From Luteolibacter sp. LG18 (GTDB taxonomy: Bacteria > Verrucomicrobiota > Verrucomicrobiia > Verrucomicrobiales > Akkermansiaceae), in assembly GCF_036322585.1 (NCBI RefSeq), contig NZ_AP024600.1:4650001-4714000 (forward strand): a stretch of DNA of 64,000 nucleotides, given 5' to 3'. Below, piece after piece: positions 8,812 to 19,050 of the stretch (position 1 is its first letter; every line of letters starts with the position of its first letter). The notes under the pieces were generated by a model. The model saw nothing but the letters and a program-made list of their open reading frames with translations, was not told where the DNA came from and did no database searches. A program made the position numbers and the translations under genes.

Positions 8812-10113
8812 TCAGTGCGCGCCGAGGTTCGAGATCGTCTGGAAGATCGCGGTGATCATCAGGTAGGCCATGGTGCCGATGAGGCCAGCCATGATGATGA
8901 GGATCGTCGGCATGATCAGCGCCATGATGCGCTGGAGATCCTTGTTCAGTTCCTTATCGTAGCGCTCCGCGGCGCGGCGCAGGGAGATATCCAGCTTGCC
9001 GGTCTGCTCACCGACGGAAATCATGTCCACGAACAAGGCCGGGAAGGCCCCGGTGCGGATCAGGGCGCGGGAGAACGCGCGGCCATCGCCGACTTGGTCG
9101 ATCACGCGATTCAGTTCACCCCGCAGCGAGAGGTTCTGGGTGGCATCCCGGGTCAGCTCGAGCGCGCGCAGCAACGGCAGGCCGTTGCCCACCAGGTTCG
9201 CCATGGTTTCGAGGAACTGGACGTAGAAGCGGCTGGCGATCACCGGCCCCATGAGCGGCATCTTCAGCTTCACCCGGTCCCAGGTCGGCTTGTTCGCGTC
9301 GTTGTCCTTCCACGCCTTGAAGAACAGCGCCCCGGCGATCAGCAGGATCACGTAAACATACCAATACTGGCCGAGGTGGTTGCTGACCGCCATCATCCAC
9401 TTGATCGGCAGCGGCAGTTTGCCCCCCGGGGTGCTCTTGATCAGTTCGGTGAGCTGCGGGATGAGGGTGGTGACGAAGACCACGGACACGCCGATGCCGG
9501 CGAGCACGAGGAAGGCCGGATAGATCATCGCGAGGATGAGCTTGCTCTGGAGTTCCTGGAGGGTCTTCAGGTAGTGGGCCTGGCGCTTGAGGATGGTGTC
9601 GAGCGCGCCGGAAGCCTCGCCGGCGGCGGCCAGCGAGCAGTAGAGCGGCCCGAAGCTGGGGCTCACCCGCTTCAGCGCGGCGGAGAAGTTCATGCCATCG
9701 CGCACCTCCTGGCGGATTTTGTAGGCCACGCTCTTGAGGCTGCCGAGTTCCTGGCGGCTCTCCATCGACTTGAGCGCGGGCTCGAGCTGGAGACCGGCGC
9801 CGAGCATGTCGGAAAGCTCCTCGGTGAACATCACCACCTCAGCCCGCTTCATCTTGATCGGACCTTCCGGAATCGCGTCTTCCTTGGCCTTCGCCGCGGG
9901 CTTGGCGGCCACGCCCTTGTCGTAGTTCGCCTCCGCCTTGGCCTTGTTCTTGGAGGCGGATGGCACCGTGGCCGCCGCGTTCTCCTTCAGGCTCACCGGC
10001 TGGAGGCCACGCTTGTCGAGCAAGCGCAGGGCTTCCGGGCGATCGGTGGCGTCGATTTGCCCGGTGGTGACGGCACCGGAGGAATTCAGGGCTTTGAAGG
10101 CGAAGACGGGCAC
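8812..10113 (-). CDS. Type II secretion/type IV pilus inner-membrane protein (GspF/PilC)
   Basis: 433-aa polytopic inner-membrane platform protein that couples the secretion ATPase to pseudopilus assembly. It has an N-terminal MPVFAFKALNSSGAV lead, then two GspF repeat domains (about 100-225 and 300-425). Hydrophobic segments follow each: LAMIYPAFLVLAGIGVSVVF, WYVYVILLIAGALFF and a C-terminal LIMPTILIIMAGLIGTMAYL. The insertion at residues 45-90 rich in Lys/Ala is unusual. GTG start at 10113, 37 bp after the ATPase gene on the same strand, so a two-gene operon. Confidence 0.9.
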   Translation of the reverse strand: MPVFAFKALNSSGAVTTGQIDATDRPEALRLLDKRGLQPVSLKENAAATVPSASKNKAKAEANYDKGVAAKPAAKAKEDAIPEGPIKMKRAEVVMFTEELSDMLGAGLQLEPALKSMESRQELGSLKSVAYKIRQEVRDGMNFSAALKRVSPSFGPLYCSLAAAGEASGALDTILKRQAHYLKTLQELQSKLILAMIYPAFLVLAGIGVSVVFVTTLIPQLTELIKSTPGGKLPLPIKWMMAVSNHLGQYWYVYVILLIAGALFFKAWKDNDANKPTWDRVKLKMPLMGPVIASRFYVQFLETMANLVGNGLPLLRALELTRDATQNLSLRGELNRVIDQVGDGRAFSRALIRTGAFPALFVDMISVGEQTGKLDISLRRAAERYDKELNKDLQRIMALIMPTILIIMAGLIGTMAYLMITAIFQTISNLGAH

Positions 10114-10150
10114 GGGAGGACCAGGAGCTGCGGTTGGAAAGGGACCGGGA

Positions 10151-11863
10151 TCAGACGTCGGTGGCGACGTCCGTGGAGGTGACGGAGATGACTTCCTCGA
10201 TGGTGGTCTGACCCTGCATCACCTTGAACCAGCCGTAGCCACGCATGGGAACGTAGCCATCCTTGATCGCCTGGGCGCGGATCTGATTGTTCGGCGCGCT
10301 GTGGGCCACCAGTTCCTGCATGGCGTGGGTGAGGATGGCCACCTCGTAGATGGCGAGACGTCCGGAGAAGCCCGTGTTGCGGCAGCGGTCGCAGCCCTTG
10401 GCCGAGTAGGCCTGGCCCTCGATATCCAGCGGAATGCCAAGATCGAGGCGGTCCTGGGTCGTCACCTCGCGCGGCACCTTGCAGTGCGGGCAGAGGCGGC
10501 GCACCAGGCGCTGGGCGAGGAAGGCGCGGACCGCCGCGGACACCAAGAACGGCTCCACGCCCATGTCCACCAGACGGCTGATGCCGCCAAGCGAGTCGTT
10601 GGTATGGAGGGTCGAGAACACCAAGTGACCGGTGAGCGAGGCGCGGATCGCGATTTCCGCGGTCTCAAGGTCTCGAATTTCCCCGATCATCACGATGTTC
10701 GGGTCGGCACGGAGAATGGAGCGCAGGGCCGAGGCGAAGGTGAGGCCGATTTCCGACTTCACGGCGATCTGCATCACGCCAGGGAGCTTGTTTTCCACCG
10801 GATCCTCGACCGTCACGATACGGCGCTCCGGGTGGTTCACCTCGCCGAGGAAGGAATAAAGGCTGGTCGACTTACCCGAACCGGTCGGGCCGGTGATCAG
10901 GATGATGCCGTTCGGCAGGTGCAGCAGGGACTCGATCTTCTGCCGCACGAAGGGCTCCATGCCGAGCTTCTCGACATTGAACTTCTGCTGGTTGAGGAGT
11001 CGGAGAGACACGCTCTCGCCCTCGACGGTCGGCACGGTGGCGACGCGGACGTCGATGGTCTGGCCTTCGAACTGGAGATTGATACGACCGTCCTGTGGCA
11101 AGCGGCGCTCGGCGATGTCCAAGCGGGACATGATCTTCAAGCGGGCGATCACCGAGCTCTGGAGCGCCTTGATGTTCTCCGGCACGGTCACCTCCAGCAG
11201 GCGGCCGTCGATGCGGTAGCGGATGCGGAGGTTGTCGCTGAGAGGCTCGACGTGAATATCGGTCGCGTGCTGGTCGAGGGCTTCGCGAATGATCTGGTTC
11301 ACGAACTTGACGACGCTGGCTTCCTCGTCGTCATCCTTGTCGATGACGTTCGCCTCGTCGGTCGCCTCGAGGCTCTCGAAGTCCATTTCACGGCCTTCGA
11401 GGATCTGCTCGAAGGTGTCCGCCCCCACCCCGTAAAGGCGGCGGAGGGATTCATGGATACGGCGGCGGGAGGCCATGCACCACTCCACCCGCATCGGGAG
11501 CTCCTGGGCGGTGGCCTGGCGGGCGACGAGATTGAAAGGATCGAAGGTGGCCAGCTTCAGGATGGTCTCGCTCCCCTCGCCCTCGATGGAAATCGGCAGC
11601 AGGCGGTGGCGGAGGGCGATCCGCGGGCCGCAGGCCTCGCGCAGCGGCAGCGGGGCCTCGGCGGGCGGAATGCTTTCCAGCCACTCCATGCCCAGGTCGT
11701 GGGCCAGCTCGCGGAGATACTTCTCCTCGTCCAGAATCCCGGCATCGAGCAGGTCGTCGATCGGAGAGCGTTGGCGCTGGGATGCCCCTTCGAGGACATC
11801 CGAGACGGCCTTGAGGTCGTCACATCCGGTGCGGCGGGCGGGTTCGAGCAGGAGCTGGGTCAT
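10151..11863 (-). CDS. Type II secretion/type IV pilus assembly ATPase (GspE/PilB)
   Basis: 570-aa hexameric ATPase powering pseudopilus or pilus extension. Visible: N-terminal GspE_N-type region (about 35-150), Walker A GPTGSGKS at 325-332, Asp-box region TVEDPVE near 351, Walker B NIVMIGEIRD around 389-398, His-box TGHLVFSTLHTND. The tetracysteine zinc site C458-x2-C461...C491-x2-C494 is typical of GspE/PilB and absent from PilT. Paired with the GspF/PilC gene; no other secretion genes adjoin, although a pseudopilin lies about 4 kb away at 15400. Confidence 0.92.
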   Translation of the reverse strand: MTQLLLEPARRTGCDDLKAVSDVLEGASQRQRSPIDDLLDAGILDEEKYLRELAHDLGMEWLESIPPAEAPLPLREACGPRIALRHRLLPISIEGEGSETILKLATFDPFNLVARQATAQELPMRVEWCMASRRRIHESLRRLYGVGADTFEQILEGREMDFESLEATDEANVIDKDDDEEASVVKFVNQIIREALDQHATDIHVEPLSDNLRIRYRIDGRLLEVTVPENIKALQSSVIARLKIMSRLDIAERRLPQDGRINLQFEGQTIDVRVATVPTVEGESVSLRLLNQQKFNVEKLGMEPFVRQKIESLLHLPNGIILITGPTGSGKSTSLYSFLGEVNHPERRIVTVEDPVENKLPGVMQIAVKSEIGLTFASALRSILRADPNIVMIGEIRDLETAEIAIRASLTGHLVFSTLHTNDSLGGISRLVDMGVEPFLVSAAVRAFLAQRLVRRLCPHCKVPREVTTQDRLDLGIPLDIEGQAYSAKGCDRCRNTGFSGRLAIYEVAILTHAMQELVAHSAPNNQIRAQAIKDGYVPMRGYGWFKVMQGQTTIEEVISVTSTDVATDV

Positions 11864-12029
11864 TCGGCTGGCGGTCTTCTCCCATTAAAACCGCCGGAGA
11901 GGCAACTTTGTCTCTCGAAAATGCAGGGAAATGGCGGATTCGCCGATTTTCCACCCCCAACTCCCCTGACCGCCCCCCATTCCTCACATTTTCCGTGCCA
12001 CCCGGCACCCGGCGTGCATCATCGCGGGC

Positions 12030-12836
<807 letters not shown>

Positions 12837-12889
12837 TGGGAATTTTCCGGCGGGTTGCGTCTCCCATCCGCATGAGTATGTTGACGCCG

Positions 12890-13447
12890 ATGTTCCACTC
12901 CCGCTGGCTTGCCGCTCTCGCGTTCCCGTTGGTCCTCGGATCGTGCAAGGCCGAGGATGCCAACAAAACCGCCATGGAAACCTCCAAGGATGCCCCCGCC
13001 CAACCCACCGGCAAGGTCGAGAAGACCGATGCCGAGTGGAAGAAGATCCTCACCCCGGAACAGTACCGGATCCTGCGCCAGGCCGGAACCGAGCGCCCGA
13101 ACAGCGAGGTCTACGAGCAGTTCAAGAAGCAGGGCGGCGGCACTTACTACTGCGCAGGTTGCGGCGCGGAGCTTTTCACCTCCAAGGAGAAGTTCGACTC
13201 CCACTGCGGCTGGCCGAGCTTCTACGACCCGTCCAAGGCCAAGAACGTGATCGCGCGCGACGACTACTCCGGCGGCATGGTCCGCACCGAGGTGTTGTGC
13301 GCGAAATGCGGCGGCCATCTCGGCCACGTGTTCAAGGGCGAGGGCTTCGACACCCCCACCGACCAGCGTTATTGCATCAACGGCATGGCGCTGAAGTTCG
13401 TGCCAGCCGAGGCGAAGGCGGAGGAAAAGCCCGCCAAGGACAAGTGA
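12890..13447 (+). CDS. msrB: Peptide-methionine (R)-S-oxide reductase, predicted lipoprotein
   Basis: 185-aa methionine-R-sulfoxide reductase that repairs oxidised proteins. A lipoprotein signal (lipobox LGSC, Cys19) places it at the cell envelope. Zinc ligands C88, C91, C137 and C140 are in CAGCG and CAKCGGH; catalytic C162 is in RYCINGMAL, where many relatives have RYCxNSxSL, so the Asn-Gly-Met variant is slightly unusual. A Lys/Asp-rich C-terminal tail follows. Upstream in-frame ATGs at 12872 and 12833 are possible but 12890 gives the cleanest signal peptide. Confidence 0.92.
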   Translation: MFHSRWLAALAFPLVLGSCKAEDANKTAMETSKDAPAQPTGKVEKTDAEWKKILTPEQYRILRQAGTERPNSEVYEQFKKQGGGTYYCAGCGAELFTSKEKFDSHCGWPSFYDPSKAKNVIARDDYSGGMVRTEVLCAKCGGHLGHVFKGEGFDTPTDQRYCINGMALKFVPAEAKAEEKPAKDK

Positions 13448-13457
13448 CCTCCATCGT

Positions 13458-13490
13458 GCAAATCCCAATGCCGGAAGTCATGGGATTTGC
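13458..13490 (+). terminator. Perfect 10-bp hairpin after msrB
   Basis: GCAAATCCCA (13458-13467) pairs perfectly with TGGGATTTGC (13481-13490) around a 13-nt loop, 10 bp after the msrB stop, then TTGCTAC. No T-run follows, so termination is only suggested. The nearby CTAC hints at kinship with the GTAG hairpins. Confidence 0.45.
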
Positions 13491-13529
13491 TTGCTACTGT
13501 TAGACCCGAAGTTGAGGGTTCGCGCCGTC

Positions 13530-14414
13530 ATGGTACGTTATCTTCCCTGGCTCTTTCTGCTCCCCCTCGCCCAAGGATCGACCATGCTCGATCCGGCCGA
13601 TGCGCCCGGAGTGACGGCAGCGGATTACCAGAACCTTGCCGCCGGTTACACCTCGGTGGGCAAGGTGGGAGGTTCCGGCCAAGCGGGTTCAGGCGTGCTG
13701 ATCTCGGACCGCTGGGTGCTGACCGCCGGCCACGTCAGCATCGGCAAGGCGGGCGGCACCTTCACCATCGGCGGCAATACCTACACGGTTTCCACCGCCA
13801 CGACCTATCCGGGCTTCTTCTCGACCTCGGTGGGCAACGACCTTGGATTGCTCTATCTCAGCGCGCCCGTCACCGGAGTCGATCCGGCGATCATGCTGAG
13901 CACCCAGGGTGGCCTGATGGGGGAAAGCTCGGTGTGGGTGGGGTATGGTTTCACCGGAAATGGCACCACCGGCTACAGCTTCGCGCTGAACGAGAAGCGG
14001 GCCTTCACCAACGTCATCGATTTTTACGGTCCGAAATACGGCGTCGCCTCGACCTCGTTCGTCTCCGATTTCGACCGCCCCGGCGATCCGACCAGCAACG
14101 CGGAGGATTCCAACCCGAGCGCCACGACTCTAGAGGGCAATGTCGCCCCTGGTGACAGCGGCGGCGGGGTTTTCATCAAACGGGGCGGAAAGGATTATCT
14201 GGTCGGCACGATCAGCTATCTCGCCAGTTTCGATGGCACCGGCAATGCCGACTACGGCGACCTCAGCGGCGCGACCAACCTCGATTTGTATTACTCGTGG
14301 ATCGCCCAGCAAACGGGCATCCAAGCGGTACCGGAGCCATCCGTCGGGCTTCTGGCCGCCATGCCGCTCCTCTTGTGCTGGCACCGCCGCAGGCAGCGCC
14401 AGGAAGAAGGTTGA
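13530..14414 (+). CDS. Secreted trypsin-like serine protease with PEP-CTERM-like tail
   Basis: 294-aa S1-family endopeptidase. The signal peptide occupies about 1-16. The catalytic triad is visible as H68 (LTAGHV), D104 (GNDLGLL) and S210 (GDSGGG). The C-terminus carries VPEPS, a short hydrophobic stretch and RRRQRQ, the layout of a PEP-CTERM sorting signal handled by exosortase; such tails are common in Verrucomicrobia. ATG 13530 is preferred to an upstream in-frame start at 13491 because it opens directly on the signal peptide. The target is unknown. Confidence 0.86.
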   Translation: MVRYLPWLFLLPLAQGSTMLDPADAPGVTAADYQNLAAGYTSVGKVGGSGQAGSGVLISDRWVLTAGHVSIGKAGGTFTIGGNTYTVSTATTYPGFFSTSVGNDLGLLYLSAPVTGVDPAIMLSTQGGLMGESSVWVGYGFTGNGTTGYSFALNEKRAFTNVIDFYGPKYGVASTSFVSDFDRPGDPTSNAEDSNPSATTLEGNVAPGDSGGGVFIKRGGKDYLVGTISYLASFDGTGNADYGDLSGATNLDLYYSWIAQQTGIQAVPEPSVGLLAAMPLLLCWHRRRQRQEEG

Positions 14415-14421
14415 TGCCGCT

Positions 14422-15348
14422 TCAGCGCTGGAAGCCATCGCGGATGATCCGCGTGATTTCGAGCGCCACACCGAGAGCCGCGGTACCTTGCTGGCCGCTG
14501 ACCTTGGGGGCCGCGCCATCGGCCGCGCTGCGGACGAAGGCGTCGAGCTCCAGCTTCAGGGGCTCGCCCGGCTCCACCTCGACGGCACCGCGCAGGATCT
14601 GCATGCCATCCCGCCAGTGGACCTGGCCGGATTGCTCCTGGTAATCGAGCGAGAGATAGCAGTCCTCCTGAAACACACGGATCTTCCGCATCTTGTCCGG
14701 GCTGATGCGGCTGGCGGTGACGTTCGCCACGCAGCCATTTTCAAAACGGATGCGGGCGTTGGCGATGTCCTCGTTTGGCGTCAGCACGGAAACCCCGACG
14801 GCATCGATGCTGGCGATCGGCGAGTTGACCAGATGGAGGATGATCTCCAAATCGTGGATCATCAGATCCAGCACCACGCCGATGTCGATGCTGCGGTTCG
14901 GAAACGGAGACAAACGGTGGGCCTCGATGAAGCGCGGATGGGTCAGCTTCTTTTCCAGTTCCCGCAGCACGGGATTGAAACGCTCGATGTGCCCGATCTG
15001 GAGGACCTTCCCCGTACGCTTCGAGGTTTCCACCAGCACCGCGGCGTCCTCCACCGTGGGAGCGATCGGCTTCTCCATCAGCACGTGAACGCCGAGCTCC
15101 ATCAGGCGGCAGCCCACCTCGCGGTGCGCCACGGTGGGCACCGCCACGCTGGCCACGTCACAAAGACGGGCCAGCTCCTCGAGACTGGAAACCGGAGTGG
15201 CGCCGAACTCCCGGGCGATTTCCTCGGCCCGGGCCGCATCCGCATCATACACGACGGTCAGATCGACGTCGGGAAGCTGCGAATAGACCCGGGCGTGGTT
15301 GCGCCCCATGGCTCCGGCACCGGCTACTCCGGCTCGAGTGTTCTGCAT
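14422..15348 (-). CDS. Gfo/Idh/MocA-family NAD(P)-dependent oxidoreductase
   Basis: 308-aa sugar or inositol dehydrogenase-like enzyme. A Rossmann fold opens with GVAGAGAMGRNHARVY (dinucleotide-binding Gly motif), then EKPIAPT, the conserved Glu-Lys-Pro of the family. The substrate-side segment DLMIHDLEIIL (where GG.xxDxxxH is usual) supplies the catalytic His equivalent. Relatives include UDP-GlcNAc 3-dehydrogenases and inositol dehydrogenases; the specific substrate cannot be told. Convergent with the protease gene, 7 bp apart. Confidence 0.86.
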   Translation of the reverse strand: MQNTRAGVAGAGAMGRNHARVYSQLPDVDLTVVYDADAARAEEIAREFGATPVSSLEELARLCDVASVAVPTVAHREVGCRLMELGVHVLMEKPIAPTVEDAAVLVETSKRTGKVLQIGHIERFNPVLRELEKKLTHPRFIEAHRLSPFPNRSIDIGVVLDLMIHDLEIILHLVNSPIASIDAVGVSVLTPNEDIANARIRFENGCVANVTASRISPDKMRKIRVFQEDCYLSLDYQEQSGQVHWRDGMQILRGAVEVEPGEPLKLELDAFVRSAADGAAPKVSGQQGTAALGVALEITRIIRDGFQR

Positions 15349-15399
15349 GCGCTCTTGCTAGACTGACATCCGGCGGGAGGGCAAGCGCGGGAAAGACGA

Positions 15400-16104
15400 T
15401 CAGCGGTACGAGATGACATCATCGGAGCCCGCGAGGCCGACCACCTTGGTGGGATCGGAGGCCGGGTTGCCCTTCTTGCCGTCCTTGCCGTAGGTCCACA
15501 TCACGTAGTCCTGGTCGCGCGGCTTGTAGTCGGTGTATTCGCCGGCCTTGCCGGTATCGAGGAAGCGGTCCTTCACGCCGCCGGCACCTTCCTCGGAGTC
15601 GTTCTGGAACGGCGGGGCGTTCACGGCGATGATGATCTCCTTGCCCCACGGGTCATAGAGAATGCCATCGGGGCCGAGGCCGCCCTTCTTGTTCGCGGCA
15701 AGGGTGAAGCTGCCGAATTCCTCCTCGTTCTTATTAACCGACTTGATCTTGTCCGCGATGTCCTTGAAGTGGATGGTGTCCTTCGGCATCAGCGCGCCCA
15801 TCACGAAGTTGTTTTTCTCCTCGGAGGTGGGTAGGCTGTAAACGGTGTCCTTGCCCTCGGTGCGGGCGGATTCCGGAAGCGGCGGGCGGTTGTATTCGCC
15901 GATGAAGGCCTGGAGACCCACGGAAAGCTCGCGGAACTGGCTCAACGCCTGGGTTTGCTTGCCCTTCTGAATGGCACGGCTGGCAGCCACCGAGGCCAGG
16001 GTGGCAAGGACCGCGATGATCGCGATCACGACCAGCAACTCGACCAAGGTGAATCCCTTGGAGCGGAAATGGGGGTTATTGATGTGGGTTTTTTTACAAT
16101 CCAT
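15400..16104 (-). CDS. Type II secretion pseudopilin-like protein (GspG/prepilin type)
   Basis: 234-aa protein with a textbook class III prepilin signal, KG-FTLVELLVVIAIIAVLATL, cut after Gly17 by prepilin peptidase. The mature helix would be packed into a pseudopilus. The C-terminal domain includes DGILYDPWGKEIIIAVN, the GspG-like DPWG element. Its Lys-rich, Gly-rich loops and the 15-residue N-terminal leader are typical of the many paralogous Verrucomicrobia pseudopilins. A promoter candidate ends 7 bp before the start, predicting a leaderless message. Confidence 0.88.
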   Translation of the reverse strand: MDCKKTHINNPHFRSKGFTLVELLVVIAIIAVLATLASVAASRAIQKGKQTQALSQFRELSVGLQAFIGEYNRPPLPESARTEGKDTVYSLPTSEEKNNFVMGALMPKDTIHFKDIADKIKSVNKNEEEFGSFTLAANKKGGLGPDGILYDPWGKEIIIAVNAPPFQNDSEEGAGGVKDRFLDTGKAGEYTDYKPRDQDYVMWTYGKDGKKGNPASDPTKVVGLAGSDDVISYR

Positions 16105-16110
16105 TCCGGG

Positions 16111-16139
16111 AAGCTAGGTGGCGATTGCCGGTTTGTCCA
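16111..16139 (-). promoter_or_regulatory. Candidate promoter of the pseudopilin gene (leaderless geometry)
   Basis: Minus strand TGGACA (16139-16134), 17 bp, TAGCTT (16116-16111). The ATG at 16104 starts 7 positions past the last -10 base, where transcription should begin. Same geometry as at 49904, 49970 and 56755. Confidence 0.4.
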
Positions 16140-16306
16140 TTCCCCGGGCGGGGCGAGGCCGACGTTTCACGCAACTGGCCCTGGAATCTCCGGACGCAAT
16201 CGGGGAATCCATGCAGGGGACTGCCCGGACCCATGAGAGCAACGAATCACATGACTCCTCTTTTTGCCTCGCCAGACCGGAGGTTTCCCCCTACTTCGGC
16301 GCCGCC

Positions 16307-17269
16307 ATGAGCGCTACCCAACTTGATCAACTCAAGGAGTTCACCACCGTCGTCGCCGACACCGGCGATTTCGAATCGATGAAGGCTTACCAGCCGCGCG
16401 ATGCCACGACGAACCCGTCGCTCATCCTCCAGGCCGCCGCGAAGCCGGAATACCGCCACCTCGTCGAGCAGGCCGTTTCCGAACTCAAGGGTGGTTCGCT
16501 CACCGGCGAAGCCCTCACGGAAGCCGTGCTGGACCGCATCCTGATCCTTTTCGGCCTCGAGATCCTCAAGATCGTGCCGGGCCGCGTGTCCACCGAAGTG
16601 GACGCCCGCCTGTCCTTCGACACCGAAGCCACCGTTTCGAAGGCCCGCGAGCTGATCGCCGCCTACGCGAAGGAAGGCATCTCCAAGGACCGAGTGCTCA
16701 TCAAGATCGCCTCCACCTGGGAAGGCATCAAGGCCGCCGAAATCCTCGAGAAGGAAGGCATCCACTGCAACCTGACCTTGCTGTTCTCCTTCGCCCAAGC
16801 CGTGGCCTGCGCCGAAGCCGGCGTGCAGCTGATCTCGCCGTTCGTCGGCCGCATCCTCGACTGGTACAAGGCCTCCACCGGCCAGACCTACGAGGGCGAC
16901 GCGGACCCGGGCGTGATCTCGGTGAAGCAGATCTACACCTACTACAAGAAGTTCGGCTACAAGACCGAGATCATGGGCGCATCCTTCCGCAACAAGGGCG
17001 AGATCCTCGCCCTCGCCGGCTGCGACCTCCTCACCATCAGCCCGGGCCTGCTCGGCGAACTCCAGGCTTCGACCGAGCCGGTCGAGCGCCGCCTGACCGC
17101 CGAATCCGCCGCTTCCGCCGACCTTGAGAAGGTTTCCTTCGACGAGAAGAGCTTCCGCTACTCCTTCAACGAGGACGCCATGGCCACTGAGAAGACGGCC
17201 CAAGGCATCCGCGGTTTCGCCGCCGACATCGTGAAGCTCGAGAAGCTGGTGAACGACATCATCGGCTGA
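16307..17269 (+). CDS. tal: Transaldolase
   Basis: 320-aa cytoplasmic enzyme of the non-oxidative pentose phosphate pathway, transferring a dihydroxyacetone unit between sedoheptulose 7-phosphate and glyceraldehyde 3-phosphate. The N-terminus [20 protein letters not shown], the DATTNPSLI motif and Schiff-base K133 in [11 protein letters not shown] identify the TalB subclass. Length matches the family. ATG 16307 chosen over in-frame starts far upstream. A strong terminator follows. Confidence 0.97.
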   Translation: MSATQLDQLKEFTTVVADTGDFESMKAYQPRDATTNPSLILQAAAKPEYRHLVEQAVSELKGGSLTGEALTEAVLDRILILFGLEILKIVPGRVSTEVDARLSFDTEATVSKARELIAAYAKEGISKDRVLIKIASTWEGIKAAEILEKEGIHCNLTLLFSFAQAVACAEAGVQLISPFVGRILDWYKASTGQTYEGDADPGVISVKQIYTYYKKFGYKTEIMGASFRNKGEILALAGCDLLTISPGLLGELQASTEPVERRLTAESAASADLEKVSFDEKSFRYSFNEDAMATEKTAQGIRGFAADIVKLEKLVNDIIG

Positions 17270-17292
17270 TCGCCACAGCGATCCGTTTTTCG

Positions 17293-17327
17293 AAAAGCCG
17301 GAACCTCGCGAGGGGTTCCGGCTTTTT
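17293..17327 (+). terminator. Rho-independent terminator of tal
   Basis: AAAAGCCGGAACC (17293-17305) pairs perfectly with GGTTCCGGCTTTT (17314-17326) around an 8-nt loop and runs into T's, 24 bp after the tal stop. The A/T-flanked stem would also work on the opposite strand. Confidence 0.9.
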
Positions 17328-17407
17328 CGTGGATCGGCCGGGGAAGCACCCGCTTGCTTTTTGCTTCCGGCCCGGCGGGTTCCCCGCTCCAATCGCCCGC
17401 ACACGCC

Positions 17408-17905
17408 ATGAACCGTCGATCGTTCGCTTGTTTGCTCCCGGCCTTGTTCTGCCTCCTCTCCGTCCCGGCCTGGGCCGGCGGCAAGGCGGGCGAAAAGGCA
17501 TCCGTGACCTTCCACATCGAAGCGGACCGCAACGACAACCCGAAGCTCATCTTTCCGGAGCCGGTGGGAGGCAAGGAGCGGATCTTCCGCCGCCTGCCGG
17601 ATGTCACCCTGAAGGACGTGAAGGATTTCTCCCCCTTCCAGGCCAGTGACGGCACCACCTATGGCGTGCTCATCACCCTGAAGGACAACGCCGCCACCCG
17701 CCTGGCCGCGCTCACCGCCACCAACCCGGACCGCTATCTCCTCGCCATGGTCAACGGCCGGGCCGTCGACGCGGTGTTGATCGACAAGCAGGTCACCGAC
17801 GGCAAGCTGGTGATCTGGAAGGGCATCACCGCCCTGGAGATCCAGGAGTGCGACAAGCTCGTCCCCCGCCCCGGCGCGAAGGACAAGGACAAGAAGAAGA
17901 ACTGA
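17408..17905 (+). CDS. Secreted protein resembling the SecD P1 head subdomain
   Basis: 165 aa with a clean signal peptide (about 1-23, ending PAWAGG). The central part reads like the periplasmic P1 head of SecD: GVLITLKDNAATRLAAL, then LTATNPDRYLLAMVNGRAVD and IDKQVTDGKLVIWKGITALE. These parallel the SecD pattern LT..N.G..LAIVLDG.V.SAP.I followed by G...I.G.FT..EA. Unlike SecD there are no membrane segments, so this would be a free periplasmic copy of the fold. The role is unknown. It is followed 5 bp later by the M23 peptidase, so probably cotranscribed. The Lys-rich tail is disordered. Confidence 0.62.
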   Translation: MNRRSFACLLPALFCLLSVPAWAGGKAGEKASVTFHIEADRNDNPKLIFPEPVGGKERIFRRLPDVTLKDVKDFSPFQASDGTTYGVLITLKDNAATRLAALTATNPDRYLLAMVNGRAVDAVLIDKQVTDGKLVIWKGITALEIQECDKLVPRPGAKDKDKKKN

Positions 17906-17910
17906 GAGCC

Positions 17911-19032
17911 ATGAGGTTCCGCCGCATTCTTGCCCTCCTGGCGCTGTCCGCCTCCCTCCTCCAGGCCGGCCCGGAGGAGATCCGCCTGCCCACCGCGAAC
18001 GATTTCCTGTTCAAGGGCCAGCCGGACAAGTTCTACATGTACATCGACCGGGATTTCGAGAACCAGCACACCAAGGCCTGGGAAGGCGGCGGTTACGGGT
18101 TCGTCCGGAATCCCGCCCGCATCAATGGCGAGGTGGTGATGTGCAAGTTCCACGAGGGCATCGACATCGCCCCGATGGAACGGGACAAGGCGGGCAACCC
18201 GCTGGACATCGTCAACAGCATCTCGGACGGCACCGTGGCCTACATCAGCCCGGCCGCCGGTGGCAGCAACTACGGCAAATACGTGGTGGTGGAGCACAAC
18301 TGGGACCACACCGCCGTCTACTCGATCTACGCCCACCTTTCCGAAATCACCTGCAAGCCGGGCGACCCGGTGAAATGCGGCGCGCCGCTCGGCAAGATGG
18401 GCTTCACCGGCGCGGGCATCGACCGCACCCGCGCCCACGTCCACCTCGAGATCGTGCTGAAGATCTCGGACCGCTACGACGACTGGAACAAGGCGATCGG
18501 CGGGGCGAAGAACGTCCACGGCAATTTCAACGGCCAGAACTTCACCGGTGTCGACGCCGCCAAGTTCTTCCTCGAACGCCGCAGCAACCCCGCGCTCACG
18601 TTCAATGCCTTCGTGGCCTCCACGCCGGTCCACTTCCGGGTGACGGTGCCCTCGAAGGGCATCATCCCGGAGTTCGCGCGGCGCTACAACTGGATGCTCC
18701 ATGGCGATGCCGACAAGGCGAAGTCGTGGGAGATTTCCTTCAGCGCCACCGGCCAGCCGGTGTCCTTCGCCGCCAGCGAGCGGGTGGTGCCGGGACCGAT
18801 CATCACCTACCTGACCAACGCCTCGATCCCCCACCAGTATCTCACCCGCGGCCTGGTGAAGGGCGACAACGGCACCGGTTCTCTTTCCGCCAGCGGCAAG
18901 CAGCTCGTGGCGCTGGTGAGCGACGATTTCCCGGTGGCCCCGCCGGAGAAGCCGGATGGCAAGCCCGACAAGACGGACGCCAAACCGGACAAGCCGGTGT
19001 TGGTGAAACCGCAGAAACCGCGCGCCAACTGA
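17911..19032 (+). CDS. Secreted M23-family metallopeptidase (LytM type)
   Basis: 373-aa periplasmic protein. Signal peptide about 1-19. The zinc-peptidase core has H81 and D85 (HEGID), H142 (YAHLSE), and the HxH pair H176/H178 (HVHLE), all required ligands or catalytic residues for a peptidoglycan endopeptidase. An extra domain (about 200-340) and a Pro/Lys/Asp repeat tail (KPDKTDAKPDKP) follow. Sits in a short run with the SecD-P1-like gene and ridA. Whether it cuts cell-wall crosslinks or another peptide is not visible. Confidence 0.86.
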   Translation: MRFRRILALLALSASLLQAGPEEIRLPTANDFLFKGQPDKFYMYIDRDFENQHTKAWEGGGYGFVRNPARINGEVVMCKFHEGIDIAPMERDKAGNPLDIVNSISDGTVAYISPAAGGSNYGKYVVVEHNWDHTAVYSIYAHLSEITCKPGDPVKCGAPLGKMGFTGAGIDRTRAHVHLEIVLKISDRYDDWNKAIGGAKNVHGNFNGQNFTGVDAAKFFLERRSNPALTFNAFVASTPVHFRVTVPSKGIIPEFARRYNWMLHGDADKAKSWEISFSATGQPVSFAASERVVPGPIITYLTNASIPHQYLTRGLVKGDNGTGSLSASGKQLVALVSDDFPVAPPEKPDGKPDKTDAKPDKPVLVKPQKPRAN

Positions 19033-19050
19033 TTTCCTTTTTACGACCCC

